Shown here piece after piece: positions 53,034 through 61,709 of a stretch of DNA of 64,000 bases. The stretch spans positions 1,798,001-1,862,000 of the forward strand of contig OY969721.1 in the NCBI GenBank assembly GCA_963702175.1, given 5' to 3'. The notes under the pieces are model-generated. The model saw only the letters and a list, made by a program, of their open reading frames with translations, ran no database searches and had not been told where the DNA came from. The DNA is from VRUE01 sp963702175 (GTDB lineage: Bacteria > Actinomycetota > Thermoleophilia > Solirubrobacterales > 70-9). Position 1 is the stretch's first letter, and every line of letters starts with the position of its first letter. The position numbers were made by a program, and so were the translations under genes.

Positions 53034-53531
53034 TCAACCTTCATCCTCTTCTGGGGCGAGCAGCCGTTTAACTTCGTTGATGCCTGCGATCGTCAGCTTG
53101 TACTTCTTACGCGCCTGCCTGCTGGACCCAGTCTTTTCGACCTGCATTGCTAGCTGAGGCTTTCTCCCGATCAGATTGCTGAATGCGTCCGTGATGTTGC
53201 TTACGGCATGTCCCAGGTTCTTGAGGGCATCATTAACCTGTTGGCCGGTGACGTTTGGATGCCCATTAATCACTTGAAACCAATAAGTCCCGACAAGGAC
53301 TCGCTCGACGCCGCTTTTAGGCCCGGCGGCTGCCATGAGGTCTGCGATCTCTTCAAACTGGCTAGTCGGCTGCGAGGGACCCTGGTTCATGGGCTCGCTC
53401 AAGACCTCTCCTGGGGCCGATTTACCGTACTTTTCAGAGGCCCAGCGCAGGACCCGCGCCGCTACGTCCTCGTCGAGTTCGCTGAGTACCTTGTCAACTG
53501 TCGTAATTGCTTCAACCTCTGAAATAGCCAT
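53034..53531 (-). CDS. Hypothetical protein with C-terminal winged-helix-like domain
   Basis: 165 residues. The N-terminal part (ITTVDKVLSELDEDVAARVLRWASEKYG) is helical and acidic; a linker follows; the C-terminal part (VLVGTYWFQVINGHPNVTGQQVNDALKNLGHAVSNITDAFSNLIGRKPQLAMQVEKTGSSRQARKKYKLTIAGINEVKRLL) is a strong winged-helix-like pattern seen in accessory genes of many bacteria. Codon use is less GC-rich than in neighbouring chromosomal genes, fitting acquired DNA. Role unknown; element regulation or defence is possible. Confidence 0.65.
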   Translation of the reverse strand: MAISEVEAITTVDKVLSELDEDVAARVLRWASEKYGKSAPGEVLSEPMNQGPSQPTSQFEEIADLMAAAGPKSGVERVLVGTYWFQVINGHPNVTGQQVNDALKNLGHAVSNITDAFSNLIGRKPQLAMQVEKTGSSRQARKKYKLTIAGINEVKRLLAPEEDEG

Positions 53532-53693
53532 TGCGCTCCCCCGTTAGATCAACTTGCTGTTGACAGCATAGCAAAAAAGAACGCGTTAGCGCAAGAGCAT
53601 AGAGCTATTTCCTCATGGTTGGATTGAAGCTGCATGCCTACTGATGCCCCGGCCACGCCGTCGATGCCCTCTTGCGGATTCCAAACCGAGCGG

Positions 53694-54056
53694 TTAGCCG
53701 TGGAGCCGCTGGTGGGCGATCTCGTAGACCGTTGCCGCATTGGATGCACGCGGGTGGTGGCGAACGCCGAAGGCGAGGTATTCAAGTCGCGGGCCGTCGT
53801 CAGCGACGACGAATTTAAAGACCATTCCGAAGCGACCTGCGGGCGGCGGCAGGTAGACCTTGAGGCATTGGGGGAGCTTGGTGCCGTCCCGGTGTTCCGG
53901 GTCGCATGGCCCCAGCTCAGAGCGGGGGACGCCGCTCGCCTCGTATCTGCGCTTAGCCGCTTCGGCGGCATCGCGGCCAGCCGAGGTTGCTCGCGCCATA
54001 TCCTCGCGGAAGGCGTCGAGATCGAAGCGAGCCGCGAAACGCGGCTCGCTGGTCAA
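53694..54056 (-). CDS. RelE-like hypothetical protein
   Basis: 120 residues: helical N-terminus (ARFDLDAFREDMARATSAGRDAAEAAKRRYEASG) and a strand-rich end (LKVYLPPPAGRFGMVFKFVVADDGPRLEYLAFGVRHHPRASNAATVYEIAHQRLHG). The end has the RelE/ParE look but not its catalytic residues in an obvious form. It starts three bases after the stop of a 78-residue gene, so the two behave as a pair. Confidence 0.55.
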   Translation of the reverse strand: MTSEPRFAARFDLDAFREDMARATSAGRDAAEAAKRRYEASGVPRSELGPCDPEHRDGTKLPQCLKVYLPPPAGRFGMVFKFVVADDGPRLEYLAFGVRHHPRASNAATVYEIAHQRLHG

Positions 54057-54059
54057 CGA

Positions 54060-54296
54060 CTACCCCTCGCCGTCGGGGGGGAGCATGTGCGAGCCATGCT
54101 CCGCCATGAAGCCCTCCCACTCCTCTCTGGTGGCCTCACGAGCGCCGGAGCGCTCCTTGATGGCCTTCCAAGAGGTGTCAGGCACGAGGGTGAGCGACCC
54201 GTCTGGGCGCTCATCGGTGATGACGTACTCGCCATCCCGATCACCGCTGAGCTTGACGTGGGCATGCAACTCCATGCCAACAATGTTGGCAGACAT
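54060..54296 (-). CDS. Small partner of the RelE-like protein
   Basis: 78 residues: a beta start (GMELHAHVKLSGDRDGEYVITDERPDGSLTLVP) and an acidic helix (REEWEGFMAEHG). Order and size fit an antitoxin before a toxin, but no DNA-binding motif is visible, so it may instead be an unrelated co-expressed protein. Confidence 0.5.
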   Translation of the reverse strand: MSANIVGMELHAHVKLSGDRDGEYVITDERPDGSLTLVPDTSWKAIKERSGAREATREEWEGFMAEHGSHMLPPDGEG

Positions 54297-54555
54297 CTAA
54301 CCGGGAGTCGAGATATCGGCCTAGATCGGGCGGATAGGACCATGCTTCTAATTTACGACGGAGAGGCACCCCTGCACTCTCATCGCCTAAAAGGGCCTCG
54401 CGCGGCCTGTCGAGTCAATGGGCAGAACTGCCCAAATCGGGCCGAATCAGCCGGAAACTGCGGCTATTGCGCGAATCTAGCCGAAGGCGGGGGAGACGGA
54501 TTCATTCGGCTTCAAAGAGCGGAATCTGGCCCTCTGAGCCGTCCTCCCAGTCGCT
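54297..54555. other. Non-coding end of the integrative element
   Basis: About 260 bp between the last element gene and attR. It contains the upstream region of the small pair. GGCAGAACTGCCC is a short palindrome at 54420. I see no gene here. Confidence 0.5.
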
Positions 54556-54598
54556 CCTGTCACGCCAGAGGTCGCGGGTTCGAGTCCCGTCGCTCCCG
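54556..54598 (+). repeat. attR core (43 bp tRNA-Asp fragment)
   Basis: Exact copy of the 3' half of tRNA-Asp without the 5' half, so not a tRNA gene. Marks the right end of the integrative element. Confidence 0.9.
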
Positions 54599-54622
54599 CT
54601 CGTAAGCAACATCACTCAGTGC

Positions 54623-55627
54623 CTAGAAGATCCCGTATTGGCGACTGATGGGCTCCAAGCTGGTGTCGAATAGAAGGGTAAGGAGTCCGCGGTCGAGATC
54701 CTTCGCAATCGCCTGTACTTCCCGGAAAGCTGCCGAATCATCGGCTGTGCTGGGAGTGACGGACTCAAGCTCGATACGGATCTCCTTGTTGTTTAGTAGC
54801 CCGATCCAGCGGTCGTAGGCCTCGAAAAAGCGGGCACCGGTATCCAGGACGTTCCACTCCAAGAAGGCGTAGGCGAGCCGGTCAGTGGCGGGCGCGGTGA
54901 GCTGGTCGACCAAGAATGCGTGCATGTCGTCCCGATTGAAACGGAAGCACTGCAGGATCGGTAGTAGGCCTCCTGCGAATAGCACCTTGCGGGAAGCGCG
55001 GAGCTTGGCATTTCGCATACCCCACTTTTCGCCATCCTCCTCACGGTGCTTACCAACAAAATCGACACAGATAGTGCGCCAATAGCGGACGACATCATTC
55101 AGGAAGAAGCGGGGCGGCCTTTCATCGCGACGGACTTCCTGTAGGTAGCCGCTGAGAATGCGATCCCAGCAAGCCCGATGCTGCTTGTGGCCGGTGAAAG
55201 GAACGGACTCCAGCATTAGGAGTACGCGATGGGTGAGATTCTTGTTGTCATCGCGCTCGAGCCCGACCTTTTCGGCGATGTCGTCGCAGAAGGCGTGGAT
55301 GCCGAAGACTTCTTGCTTCCCGGGCTTTCGTTGCTCGACTCCGAGGATCGTTTCCACTTCTTCGAGACTGGGATTGACATCCTTTCGAGGCGAACTGTTT
55401 ATGAGGACGAGCCAGTCGTCGTCGGAGTGCTCAGTGAGCTCTCTCCGCGCCCAAGAACCAAAGAGAACGACGCTGGCATCCTTGTCGTGGTTGAGCTTGC
55501 CGAGTCTAGCTTCGAAATCTGGCTGCTTGGCAGTCGCTAACTCGCGGGCTGCGCTCAGATTGGGAAATCCTTCCCCTGTCTTCTCTGACAAACGCCCGAG
55601 CGCACCACTTGCGCCGTCCTCACCCAT
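54623..55627 (-). CDS. Nucleotidyltransferase-domain protein
   Basis: 334 residues. The polymerase-beta-like nucleotidyltransferase motif is FGSWARRELTEHSDDDWLV: Gly57-Ser58, then Asp69 and Asp71 as metal ligands. The rest is mostly helical (residues 150-334) with basic patches (VRRDERPPRFFLNDVVRYWRTICVDFVGKHRE). This resembles stand-alone nucleotidyltransferases of unknown role in accessory regions, some of which modify tRNA or protein in defence. It overlaps the TIM-barrel gene upstream by eight bases. GC content is lower than the chromosome average. Confidence 0.7.
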   Translation of the reverse strand: MGEDGASGALGRLSEKTGEGFPNLSAARELATAKQPDFEARLGKLNHDKDASVVLFGSWARRELTEHSDDDWLVLINSSPRKDVNPSLEEVETILGVEQRKPGKQEVFGIHAFCDDIAEKVGLERDDNKNLTHRVLLMLESVPFTGHKQHRACWDRILSGYLQEVRRDERPPRFFLNDVVRYWRTICVDFVGKHREEDGEKWGMRNAKLRASRKVLFAGGLLPILQCFRFNRDDMHAFLVDQLTAPATDRLAYAFLEWNVLDTGARFFEAYDRWIGLLNNKEIRIELESVTPSTADDSAAFREVQAIAKDLDRGLLTLLFDTSLEPISRQYGIF

Positions 55628-56330
55628 TCGGCGGTGGGGCCTCCAAGATCCAGGGAACGTCGCGACAGCGATCGAGCAGTGGAGAGAAACGCCTTGCGTC
55701 GAAGGGGTTTAGCGGTACGTGATGAGAATTCGAGTCGAGAGAACTCAGATGCACATGGCGCAGGCGGCCAGTGAATGAGTCGAGGATCTCAGCACCCTTA
55801 GCCATCGTCGTGTCGATCGATCCTGCATGTGCGACATCGAAGCACAGGCCTGCCTGTGGCAACGCTTCGAAATAGGACGCCAGCTCTGAGGCATCGCGGC
55901 CGTCATCCTTTCGCTCATCCATATTCTCGATCACGAGACGACGGCCCAATGCGGCGTAGTTCTGCGGATCTTCGATCACGTCAGGATGGACGACAATCGC
56001 ATCGATCCAGCGCGGCAGCGCTGCAAGCAGCCGTGCGAGCTGGGGCTCGGGAATCTCCATCCCCTTGCTTGGCGCGTGGACGCTTATGTAGCGAAATGGG
56101 AGCCAGGTCACCTTTGAGAGATACTCGATGAGGCTTGGCAGCTCTTCCTCGGAGAGAGCCGAGAGCTCTACGGCGAAAGGCGAGACCTCAAGCGCTTCAT
56201 CTACGAGATGAGGCCAGTCGCCTCGGTGCTCGACCATGTAGCCAGTTGAGGCACCTACGGGATAGTGGCGGCTGAGCTGATCTTGCCGCAGAGACTTAGC
56301 TGAAGCCAGCATAGGCTTCACCCTAGGCAT
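55620..56330 (-). CDS. TIM-barrel protein, sugar-phosphate isomerase/AP endonuclease 2 type
   Basis: 236 residues of the xylose-isomerase-like barrel. Candidate metal ligands: VVHPDV, RLVIENMDE, GLCFDVAHAGS, RHVHLSS and the Glu in WILEAP. Length is near the lower limit of the family (about 250-290). It could be an epimerase, an isomerase or an endonuclease IV-like enzyme; the ligands suit all three. It forms a two-gene operon with the nucleotidyltransferase and lies just outside the integrative element. Confidence 0.7.
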   Translation of the reverse strand: MPRVKPMLASAKSLRQDQLSRHYPVGASTGYMVEHRGDWPHLVDEALEVSPFAVELSALSEEELPSLIEYLSKVTWLPFRYISVHAPSKGMEIPEPQLARLLAALPRWIDAIVVHPDVIEDPQNYAALGRRLVIENMDERKDDGRDASELASYFEALPQAGLCFDVAHAGSIDTTMAKGAEILDSFTGRLRHVHLSSLDSNSHHVPLNPFDARRFSPLLDRCRDVPWILEAPPPNG

Positions 56331-56608
56331 TGGCTCGGATCAACTCCAGCACCCGGGATGGGCGGTATTTGCGATGAAGATGCTTGTTGATCATGCCCGG
56401 TCCGGTTGCCTTTGGCAGAAGGGGCGTACCTGCATTTTGCAGCCCATGAACGGGGTTTGGCAACCCTTTCGACAACAATCTGGCATGCCAGGCGGGCGGA
56501 TCAAGATCGTGGTTGCCATTGTTTGCATGATGATGACCGCGTCTGCTGATGTCGGCGCCGTCACCTGGGTCGTCAAAGGTGGAGGTTTCGGGCACGGGGT
56601 GGGACTAA

Positions 56609-57542
56609 GGACCTATCTCGGTAGGAAACCCGCGCCCCGCGCCGAACTCCCCACTGTCCGCTGAAAACTGGATAGTGGGAGGTGGGTCATGGGACTGGTC
56701 GACCGCGACGACGGCTGGCGAATGCCGGACTGGCTGTGGGGGAAGGTCGAGCCGCTCCTGCCACCTCGCCCCGAGCACCCGCTTGGGTGCCACAACCCGC
56801 GGGTCCCCGACCGCGATGCGATGGACGCGATCCTCTTGGTCTTGCGCACCGGGATGCAGTGGAACGCGCTGAACGCGACGGGGATCTGCCACTCGAGCTC
56901 GGCACACCGGCGCTTCCAGGAGTGGGAGCAGGCCGGCATCTTCCACGAGATCTGGCGCCAGAGCCTGCTCGACTACGACTCTGAGATCGGCATCGACTGG
57001 AGCTGGCTGGCGGCCGACGGGGCGCAGACCAAGGCGCCGCTCGGCGGCCCCAAGACAGGCCCCAATCCAACTGATAGAGCCAAGGGGGGGCGAAGCGCTC
57101 GCTCCTCACCGATGCTGCCGGAATCCCGATCGGGATCGCGCACGCGGGAGCCAATCGCCACGACATGAAGCTCTTGGAGCCGACCCTGGAGTCGGTTCCG
57201 ATCGCCCGGCCGATCCCCGAGGAGCGCAGCCCGCAGGGGCTCTGCCTCGACAAGGGCTACGACTACGACGACATCCGCGAGCTCGCCTTGCGTCAGCGCT
57301 TCGAGCCCCACATCCGCACCCGCGGCGAGGAAGTCGAGCTGAAGACCGACCACCCCGACTGGAAGGCCCGGCGCTGGGTCGCCGAGGCTTCTCACTCGTG
57401 GTTCAACCGCAACCGCGGCGTCCTCGTCCGCTGGTCCAAGAAGGAGGAGAACCACCTCGCCTTCTTACAGCTGGCCGGCGGTCTGATCGCCTTCAAGAAG
57501 GCGCACGCGGCGCGGCTGGCTGCGGTCTACTGAGATAGGTCC
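56609..57542 (+). mobile_element. IS5-family insertion sequence (934 bp)
   Basis: Ends GGACCTATCTCGGTAG (56609-56624) and CTACTGAGATAGGTCC (57527-57542) are inverted repeats with one mismatch. Flanks TAA and TTA fit the TNA target type of the IS1031/IS427 groups of IS5. It carries a transposase in two frames. Confidence 0.85.
56689..57533 (+). CDS. IS5-family transposase in two frames (likely -1 frameshift)
   Basis: The first frame (56689-57168) has the DUF4096-type N-terminus (MPDWLWGKVEPLLPPRPEHPLG, AILLVLRTGMQWNALN) and the first catalytic Asp in LAADGAQTKAPLGGPKTG. The second (ending 57533) has DKGYDYDD and the Glu-containing WFNRNRGVLVRWSKKEENHLAFLQLAG. They join at a run of seven G (57084-57090); slipping back one base gives KGGAKRSLLTDAAGIPIGIAHAGANRHD, which is a normal IS5 sequence. 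So a programmed frameshift is likely and the element may be active. Confidence 0.85.
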
Positions 57543-58525
57543 TTAGTGCCTATGGGGCCTATGGTTTCGGAAAGCACGGGGGGAGTTACCGGCAGATCCT
57601 CGGGCATTACTTCCGAGGGATCGAGGTCACGAGGATGCGGGGGGCGCCGTTGGTGCGGGTGCTGTTGACGACGCGGTCGGGGGAGGTTTCGTTCTTGCGG
57701 GCCACCCGGGCTTGTGGGGAAAAACTGGATCCTGGGCGGAGCTATCGGGCTCGGCCGCGAGGGTCTTCGGTGCGGTTGCTCTCCAGCTCCGGGAAGTTGC
57801 TGGCGCGGTGTGGGGGGCGGCTGCATGCGGACAGCGCGGGGATGATTCGGATCGAGGGGGTTGGGGTCTATCGGGGGGCGTTCGAGGTGGTGCCTACCGG
57901 GGGCGGCTCGGTCAACGTCGTCAACGTGCTCAACGTCAACAACTACGCGCGGGGATCGGTTCCGGGGGAGGTGCCGCCGGAATGGCCGATGGCGACGTTG
58001 AAGACGTTTGCTGTGGCGGCACGGTCGATCGCGTTCTCGACCGACGTTGGCGGGGAGGGGTTCGATCTCTTCCCAGACACGCGCACGCAGATCTACGGCG
58101 GGGTGAAACTGGAGTCGGAGCGCACCGACCGGGCAGTGGCGGCAACCAGGAACGAGGTCGCGACCTATCGGGGCGAGGTGGCGCAGACGACCTACTTCTC
58201 CTCATCCGGCGGCCGCACTGAGTCGGGGTTCCTCGGCGCGCCGGACGTTCCCTACCTGCAAAGCGTCCCCGACCCCTACGACTACTACTCGCCGCTGCAC
58301 ACCTGGACCTTCCGCTTCCCCCAGGCGGAGATGAGCTCCCGCCTCGGTCCCTACGTTCAGGGCCGGCTGCGCGACATCAGGGTCACCCAGCGCGGCGACT
58401 CGCCCCGGATCGACTACGCGAGGCTGATCGGCACCGGCGGGCCGTCGACGATCCGCGGCGACACGCTGGCGGCGGCCCTCGGTCTCTACGACCGCTGGGC
58501 GTACTTCAAGAAGGTGAAATGAGCC

Positions 58526-60466
58526 TCAGGCCGGCGAGATAACGCAGTTGTCTCTATCGGCCATCTCCAACGTCCCCGAGTTGGGGAAGGCTTCAAGCAG
58601 GGCGTCGGCGATCAGCCTGCCGCGGGCCGCGTAGCCCGGCGTCGTGAAGTGGATCCCGTCGGGGATGAACCAGGCGTCCTTGACGTCGGAGGCCCAGTCG
58701 TAGATTCGCATGAACGGGTTGCGGTCGCAGGCCTCGAGCAGCGCCTTGTCCCAGTCCTCCATGTTCTCGGCCGAGTAGGGGCCGCTGGTCACCAGCGACT
58801 TGACGTTGACCCACAGTACCGGCGCGTCGCCGATCGTCGACATCATGCTGTCGATCCGGTCCTCGTAGGTGACGGTCGAGCCGACAGCGACGTTGGCGGC
58901 CTCGTTGGTTCCCATCGCGATCACCCAGCAGCCTTTGAACCCTTCGTTCGTCCACGCTTCCGCCACTTCCTGGGCGTTGGGCAGGCCTTCGAAGTTCTCG
59001 TAGATCGAGCGCGCACCCGACACCTCGAGGTGCTGGGTGGTGGCGCCGACGCGCGCGTACTGGGCGCTGATCAGCTGGTCGGGGTTGGGCAAATATTCTT
59101 CGGAGACGAGGCCCTCGGAGGTTGAGTCGCCAATGTGGACGACCGCGTCGCAGGAGGTCGCCAGCGGCGCCTGCGTCTTCTTTTCCACTTTCACCGTTCT
59201 GGTCACGGCGCCGAGCGCTGGCGGCTCGCTCGAGACGCCGACGCCGGCAATACCGGCGAGGGCCAGGGCGACGACGAGCGCGCTGCTGCCGGCGACGGCC
59301 CAGCCCCAGCGGGGGATGTTCTCGCGCCGCAGCCGTCCTTCCCGCAGCTGTTTCCACAGTCTCCCCAGGGCGCCGTGGCGGATCGGGTTCTCGACGTAGC
59401 GCCAGGACAGCTCGGCAATCCCGAAGGTCGCGGCGACCTGGAGCGCGGCGCGGAGCAGGTCCGGGCCATGGGCGCTCTCGGGTGTGGTGAGGACGATGAT
59501 CGGCAGGTGCCATAGGTAGATGCCGTATGAGCGTTCGCCGACCCAGCGCATCGGCCGGCAGCCGACGATCGGGCCGAGCCTGGAAGCCGGATGGGCAAGC
59601 GCGGCGACCGTCAGCACCGAGGCCAGCCCCAGCAGCGCGAAGCCGCCGCGGTAGAGGAACGGCGAGAACTCGCTGACCCGCCAGAACATCAGCCCGATCA
59701 CCACCAGCCCCAGCACGCCGGCGGCGTCGATCATCGACCTCGCCTGCTTCGGAACGTTCGCTTTCAGCTGGCGACTCGGCCACACCATCGCCAGCGCCGC
59801 GCCGCTGAGTAGCTCAAGCGCTCGCGTGTCGGTCCCGTAGTAAACCCGAGAGGGATCCAGCGACGGCTCGTAGAGGATCGCCATCAGGATCCCCGACACC
59901 ACCGCCGCGCCCAAGGTGACGGCGGCCAAACGGAACCGCACCCCGGTCGAGTACTTCACCTCCGGCACGAGCTTGATCCCGAGCAGCAGCAGGAAGGGCC
60001 AGACGATGTAGAACTGCTCCTCGACCGAGAGCGACCAGAGGTGTTTGAGCGGCGCCGCCGGCGCGAAGCGCGCGAAGTAGGAGACGTCGTTGAAGATCAG
60101 CCACCAGTTGTTGACGTAGCCGGCGGCGGCGAGGGCTTCGGTGCGGAAGTCGGCCGGCTGGTGGGGCCCGATCAGGGTTACCCACGCGATCACCACGGTG
60201 AGCATCACGAACAGTGCGGGAAGCAGACGCCGCGCCCGCGCCAGCCAGAACGACTTGAATTCGATCCGGCCGCTCCTCCTCACCTGGTTCAGGAGGATGT
60301 CCGTGATCAGGTAGCCGCTGAGGGTGAAGAAGACGCCGACGCCGAGCAGCCCTCCCTCGGCCCATTCGAAGTTGAGGTGGTAGGCGATCACCCCGAGCAC
60401 GGCGATCGCCCGCAGGCCGTCCAGGCCCGGCATGTACCGCTGGCCGCGCCGGATCGGTTCAGGCAT
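58526..60466 (-). CDS. OafA-type acyltransferase with C-terminal SGNH domain
   Basis: 646 residues from ATG 60466 (MPEPIRRGQRYMPGLDGLRAIAVLGVIAYH). Acyltransferase_3 membrane domain of about ten helices with catalytic His in VIAYHLN and LWSLSVEEQFYIVWP, then a C-terminal SGNH domain (VVHIGDSTSEG, AMGTNEAAN, DGIHFTTPGYAARG). Such proteins O-acetylate peptidoglycan or surface polysaccharide. The start overlaps the stop of the SGNH gene at 60459 by eight bases; longer frames have no support. Confidence 0.88.
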   Translation of the reverse strand: MPEPIRRGQRYMPGLDGLRAIAVLGVIAYHLNFEWAEGGLLGVGVFFTLSGYLITDILLNQVRRSGRIEFKSFWLARARRLLPALFVMLTVVIAWVTLIGPHQPADFRTEALAAAGYVNNWWLIFNDVSYFARFAPAAPLKHLWSLSVEEQFYIVWPFLLLLGIKLVPEVKYSTGVRFRLAAVTLGAAVVSGILMAILYEPSLDPSRVYYGTDTRALELLSGAALAMVWPSRQLKANVPKQARSMIDAAGVLGLVVIGLMFWRVSEFSPFLYRGGFALLGLASVLTVAALAHPASRLGPIVGCRPMRWVGERSYGIYLWHLPIIVLTTPESAHGPDLLRAALQVAATFGIAELSWRYVENPIRHGALGRLWKQLREGRLRRENIPRWGWAVAGSSALVVALALAGIAGVGVSSEPPALGAVTRTVKVEKKTQAPLATSCDAVVHIGDSTSEGLVSEEYLPNPDQLISAQYARVGATTQHLEVSGARSIYENFEGLPNAQEVAEAWTNEGFKGCWVIAMGTNEAANVAVGSTVTYEDRIDSMMSTIGDAPVLWVNVKSLVTSGPYSAENMEDWDKALLEACDRNPFMRIYDWASDVKDAWFIPDGIHFTTPGYAARGRLIADALLEAFPNSGTLEMADRDNCVISPA

Positions 60467-61202
60467 AGAGGGAGATCGCGGCGAGCAGGGCGGTGCGACT
60501 GGCGACGGCAGCGCCGACGTCGCGGAGCAGGGAACGCTGGCGCCTGGCGATCCGTTCGGCCGGCGCAAGCTCGGGCTTCGACTCCAGCGCCGGCTTCTCG
60601 GGAGGCGGCGGGGACATGTAGTTGAGGCAGCCCTTCACTCCCTGCGCGATCAGCTGGGCGCGGTAATCGGCGCCTTCGGGTGTGGGGTGGAGGTTGTCCG
60701 CCTGCATCAGCTCCGGGTGGGTGGCGACGGCGCCGGCCCAGTCGGGCGTCTGGGTGCCCGGGCGCGAGGCGGCGAATTCGGCGACCACCCTGTTCTTGCC
60801 TTCGTTGCCGATGCCGTCAACGGTAAGGCCGTGGATGGTCGGCACGACCATGCACCTGTCGCCGATCGCGGCGGCGACAGCCTGCAGGTTGCCGGCGAGG
60901 ATCTCGGGATAGCCTGGGTTGTCGTTGGTGCCGGCGTCGAACACGACCACCGAGTGAGAGGGATCGAAGCTCTCCTGGAAGAGGTCGAAGATCTGGTAGC
61001 TGTTGTAGCCGCCGACCGCGTTGATCGTCAGCGGCACCTGCGGCAGGTATCTCTGCAGGTAGGGGGAGGTGAGCTCCTCGAGGCTGTCGCCGACCACGAG
61101 TGCCCCACCGTTCCCGCTTGCGTTCGCGGGTGATGCGATTGCGAGGAGGACGAGAAGCTTGGCGGCGACGGCCGTGAGCGCGAGCTTTCGCGTCCTCGGC
61201 AT
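60459..61202 (-). CDS. Secreted SGNH/GDSL hydrolase
   Basis: 247 residues with signal peptide (LLVLLAIASPANAS). Ser motif VVGDSLEEL, AGTND and DNLHPTPEGADYRA with catalytic Asp/His. A C-terminal Pro-rich linker and helix follow. Overlaps the acyltransferase gene, so the two likely act on the same polymer. Its ATG at 61202 is divergent from the lipoprotein gene with almost no gap. Confidence 0.83.
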   Translation of the reverse strand: MPRTRKLALTAVAAKLLVLLAIASPANASGNGGALVVGDSLEELTSPYLQRYLPQVPLTINAVGGYNSYQIFDLFQESFDPSHSVVVFDAGTNDNPGYPEILAGNLQAVAAAIGDRCMVVPTIHGLTVDGIGNEGKNRVVAEFAASRPGTQTPDWAGAVATHPELMQADNLHPTPEGADYRAQLIAQGVKGCLNYMSPPPPEKPALESKPELAPAERIARRQRSLLRDVGAAVASRTALLAAISLYA

Positions 61203-61226
61203 CGGGTGAATTTCTACACTACGCCG

Positions 61227-61706
61227 ATGCGCTCGTGGCCGATCGCCGGGCTCGCATTGCTGGGGCTGGTGGTCCTCTCGGGCTGCGGGGATGACGGCAC
61301 GGCGACGGCGCACAAGAAAGCCACCGCACAGGTCGAGATGCGTACGAGCACACAGCAGGGCAGCCCGCGGTGTGCGGCGCAGGTCGGTGCGTTCGTCGAC
61401 TCGCTGGACACGCTGCGTCGCCGGCTTGCCGTCGGCCTCACCTACGAGGAGTACATCGACGAGGTGCGCAGGCTGAGGAGGGTCTACCGCGACGTCCCTG
61501 TCGACAGGCTCAGCGTCGGCTGCGTCCTCGCCGCCGGCGCCCCCAGCGAGAGCGCCTTCAACGAGTACATCGATGCTGCCAACGCCTGGGGAGACTGCCT
61601 GGCGACCGCCGGCTGCGAGACGGCGTCGGTCGAACCGGAGCTGCAGCGCGGCTGGGAGCGAGCATCGAACCGCCTCTCCGAGGCGCAGGCCGGGCTACGG
61701 AGCTGA
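61227..61706 (+). CDS. Putative lipoprotein of unknown function
   Basis: 159 residues; lipobox LSGC after a short hydrophobic helix (PIAGLALLGLVVL). The mature part is helical with four cysteines (SPRCAAQ, SVGCVLA, WGDCLATAGCET) that may form disulfides. A GTG at 61206 would add seven residues, but ATG 61227 gives a better signal peptide. It would be acylated by Lgt. Function not known. Confidence 0.7.
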   Translation: MRSWPIAGLALLGLVVLSGCGDDGTATAHKKATAQVEMRTSTQQGSPRCAAQVGAFVDSLDTLRRRLAVGLTYEEYIDEVRRLRRVYRDVPVDRLSVGCVLAAGAPSESAFNEYIDAANAWGDCLATAGCETASVEPELQRGWERASNRLSEAQAGLRS

Positions 61707-61709
61707 GCC

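Larger units (their letters stand above)
49818..54598. mobile_element. Small integrative element in tRNA-Asp
   Basis: Bounded by two identical 43-bp copies of the tRNA-Asp 3' half. It carries a tyrosine integrase next to the tRNA (frameshifted), an excisionase-like gene, two XRE-type regulators, a possible winged-helix protein, a 41-residue protein, a 165-residue unknown and a RelE-like pair, all on the minus strand. About 4.74 kb per unit. No replication, transfer or capsid genes are seen, so it would depend on a helper or be a remnant. Confidence 0.85.
56485..58522 (+). pseudogene. SpoIID/LytB-domain protein interrupted by an IS element
   Basis: Part one (56485-56608) has a signal peptide (KIVVAIVCMMMTASADVGA) and WVVKGGGFGHGVGL; part two (57543-58522) continues with SAYGAYGFGKHGGSYRQILGHYF and the SpoIID core (NVVNVLNVNNYARGSVPGEVPPEWPMATLKTFAVAARSIAF, TTYFSSSGGRTESG). 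Joined, they read GHGVGL-SAYGAYG, the family's GHGVGxSQYGA motif. SpoIID-type proteins bind or cleave glycan strands. The IS has destroyed the gene, though loss of one IS copy with a 3-bp target would restore the frame. Confidence 0.88.

Noticed and set aside
54556..54598. Second tRNA-Asp gene
   Set aside because: Only the 3' half is present, without acceptor 5' strand and D-arm; it is the attR copy.
53634..54605. 323-residue frame on the plus strand of the integrative element
   Set aside because: Antisense to the RelE-like pair and ends in the tRNA fragment; the minus-strand genes have better starts and spacing.
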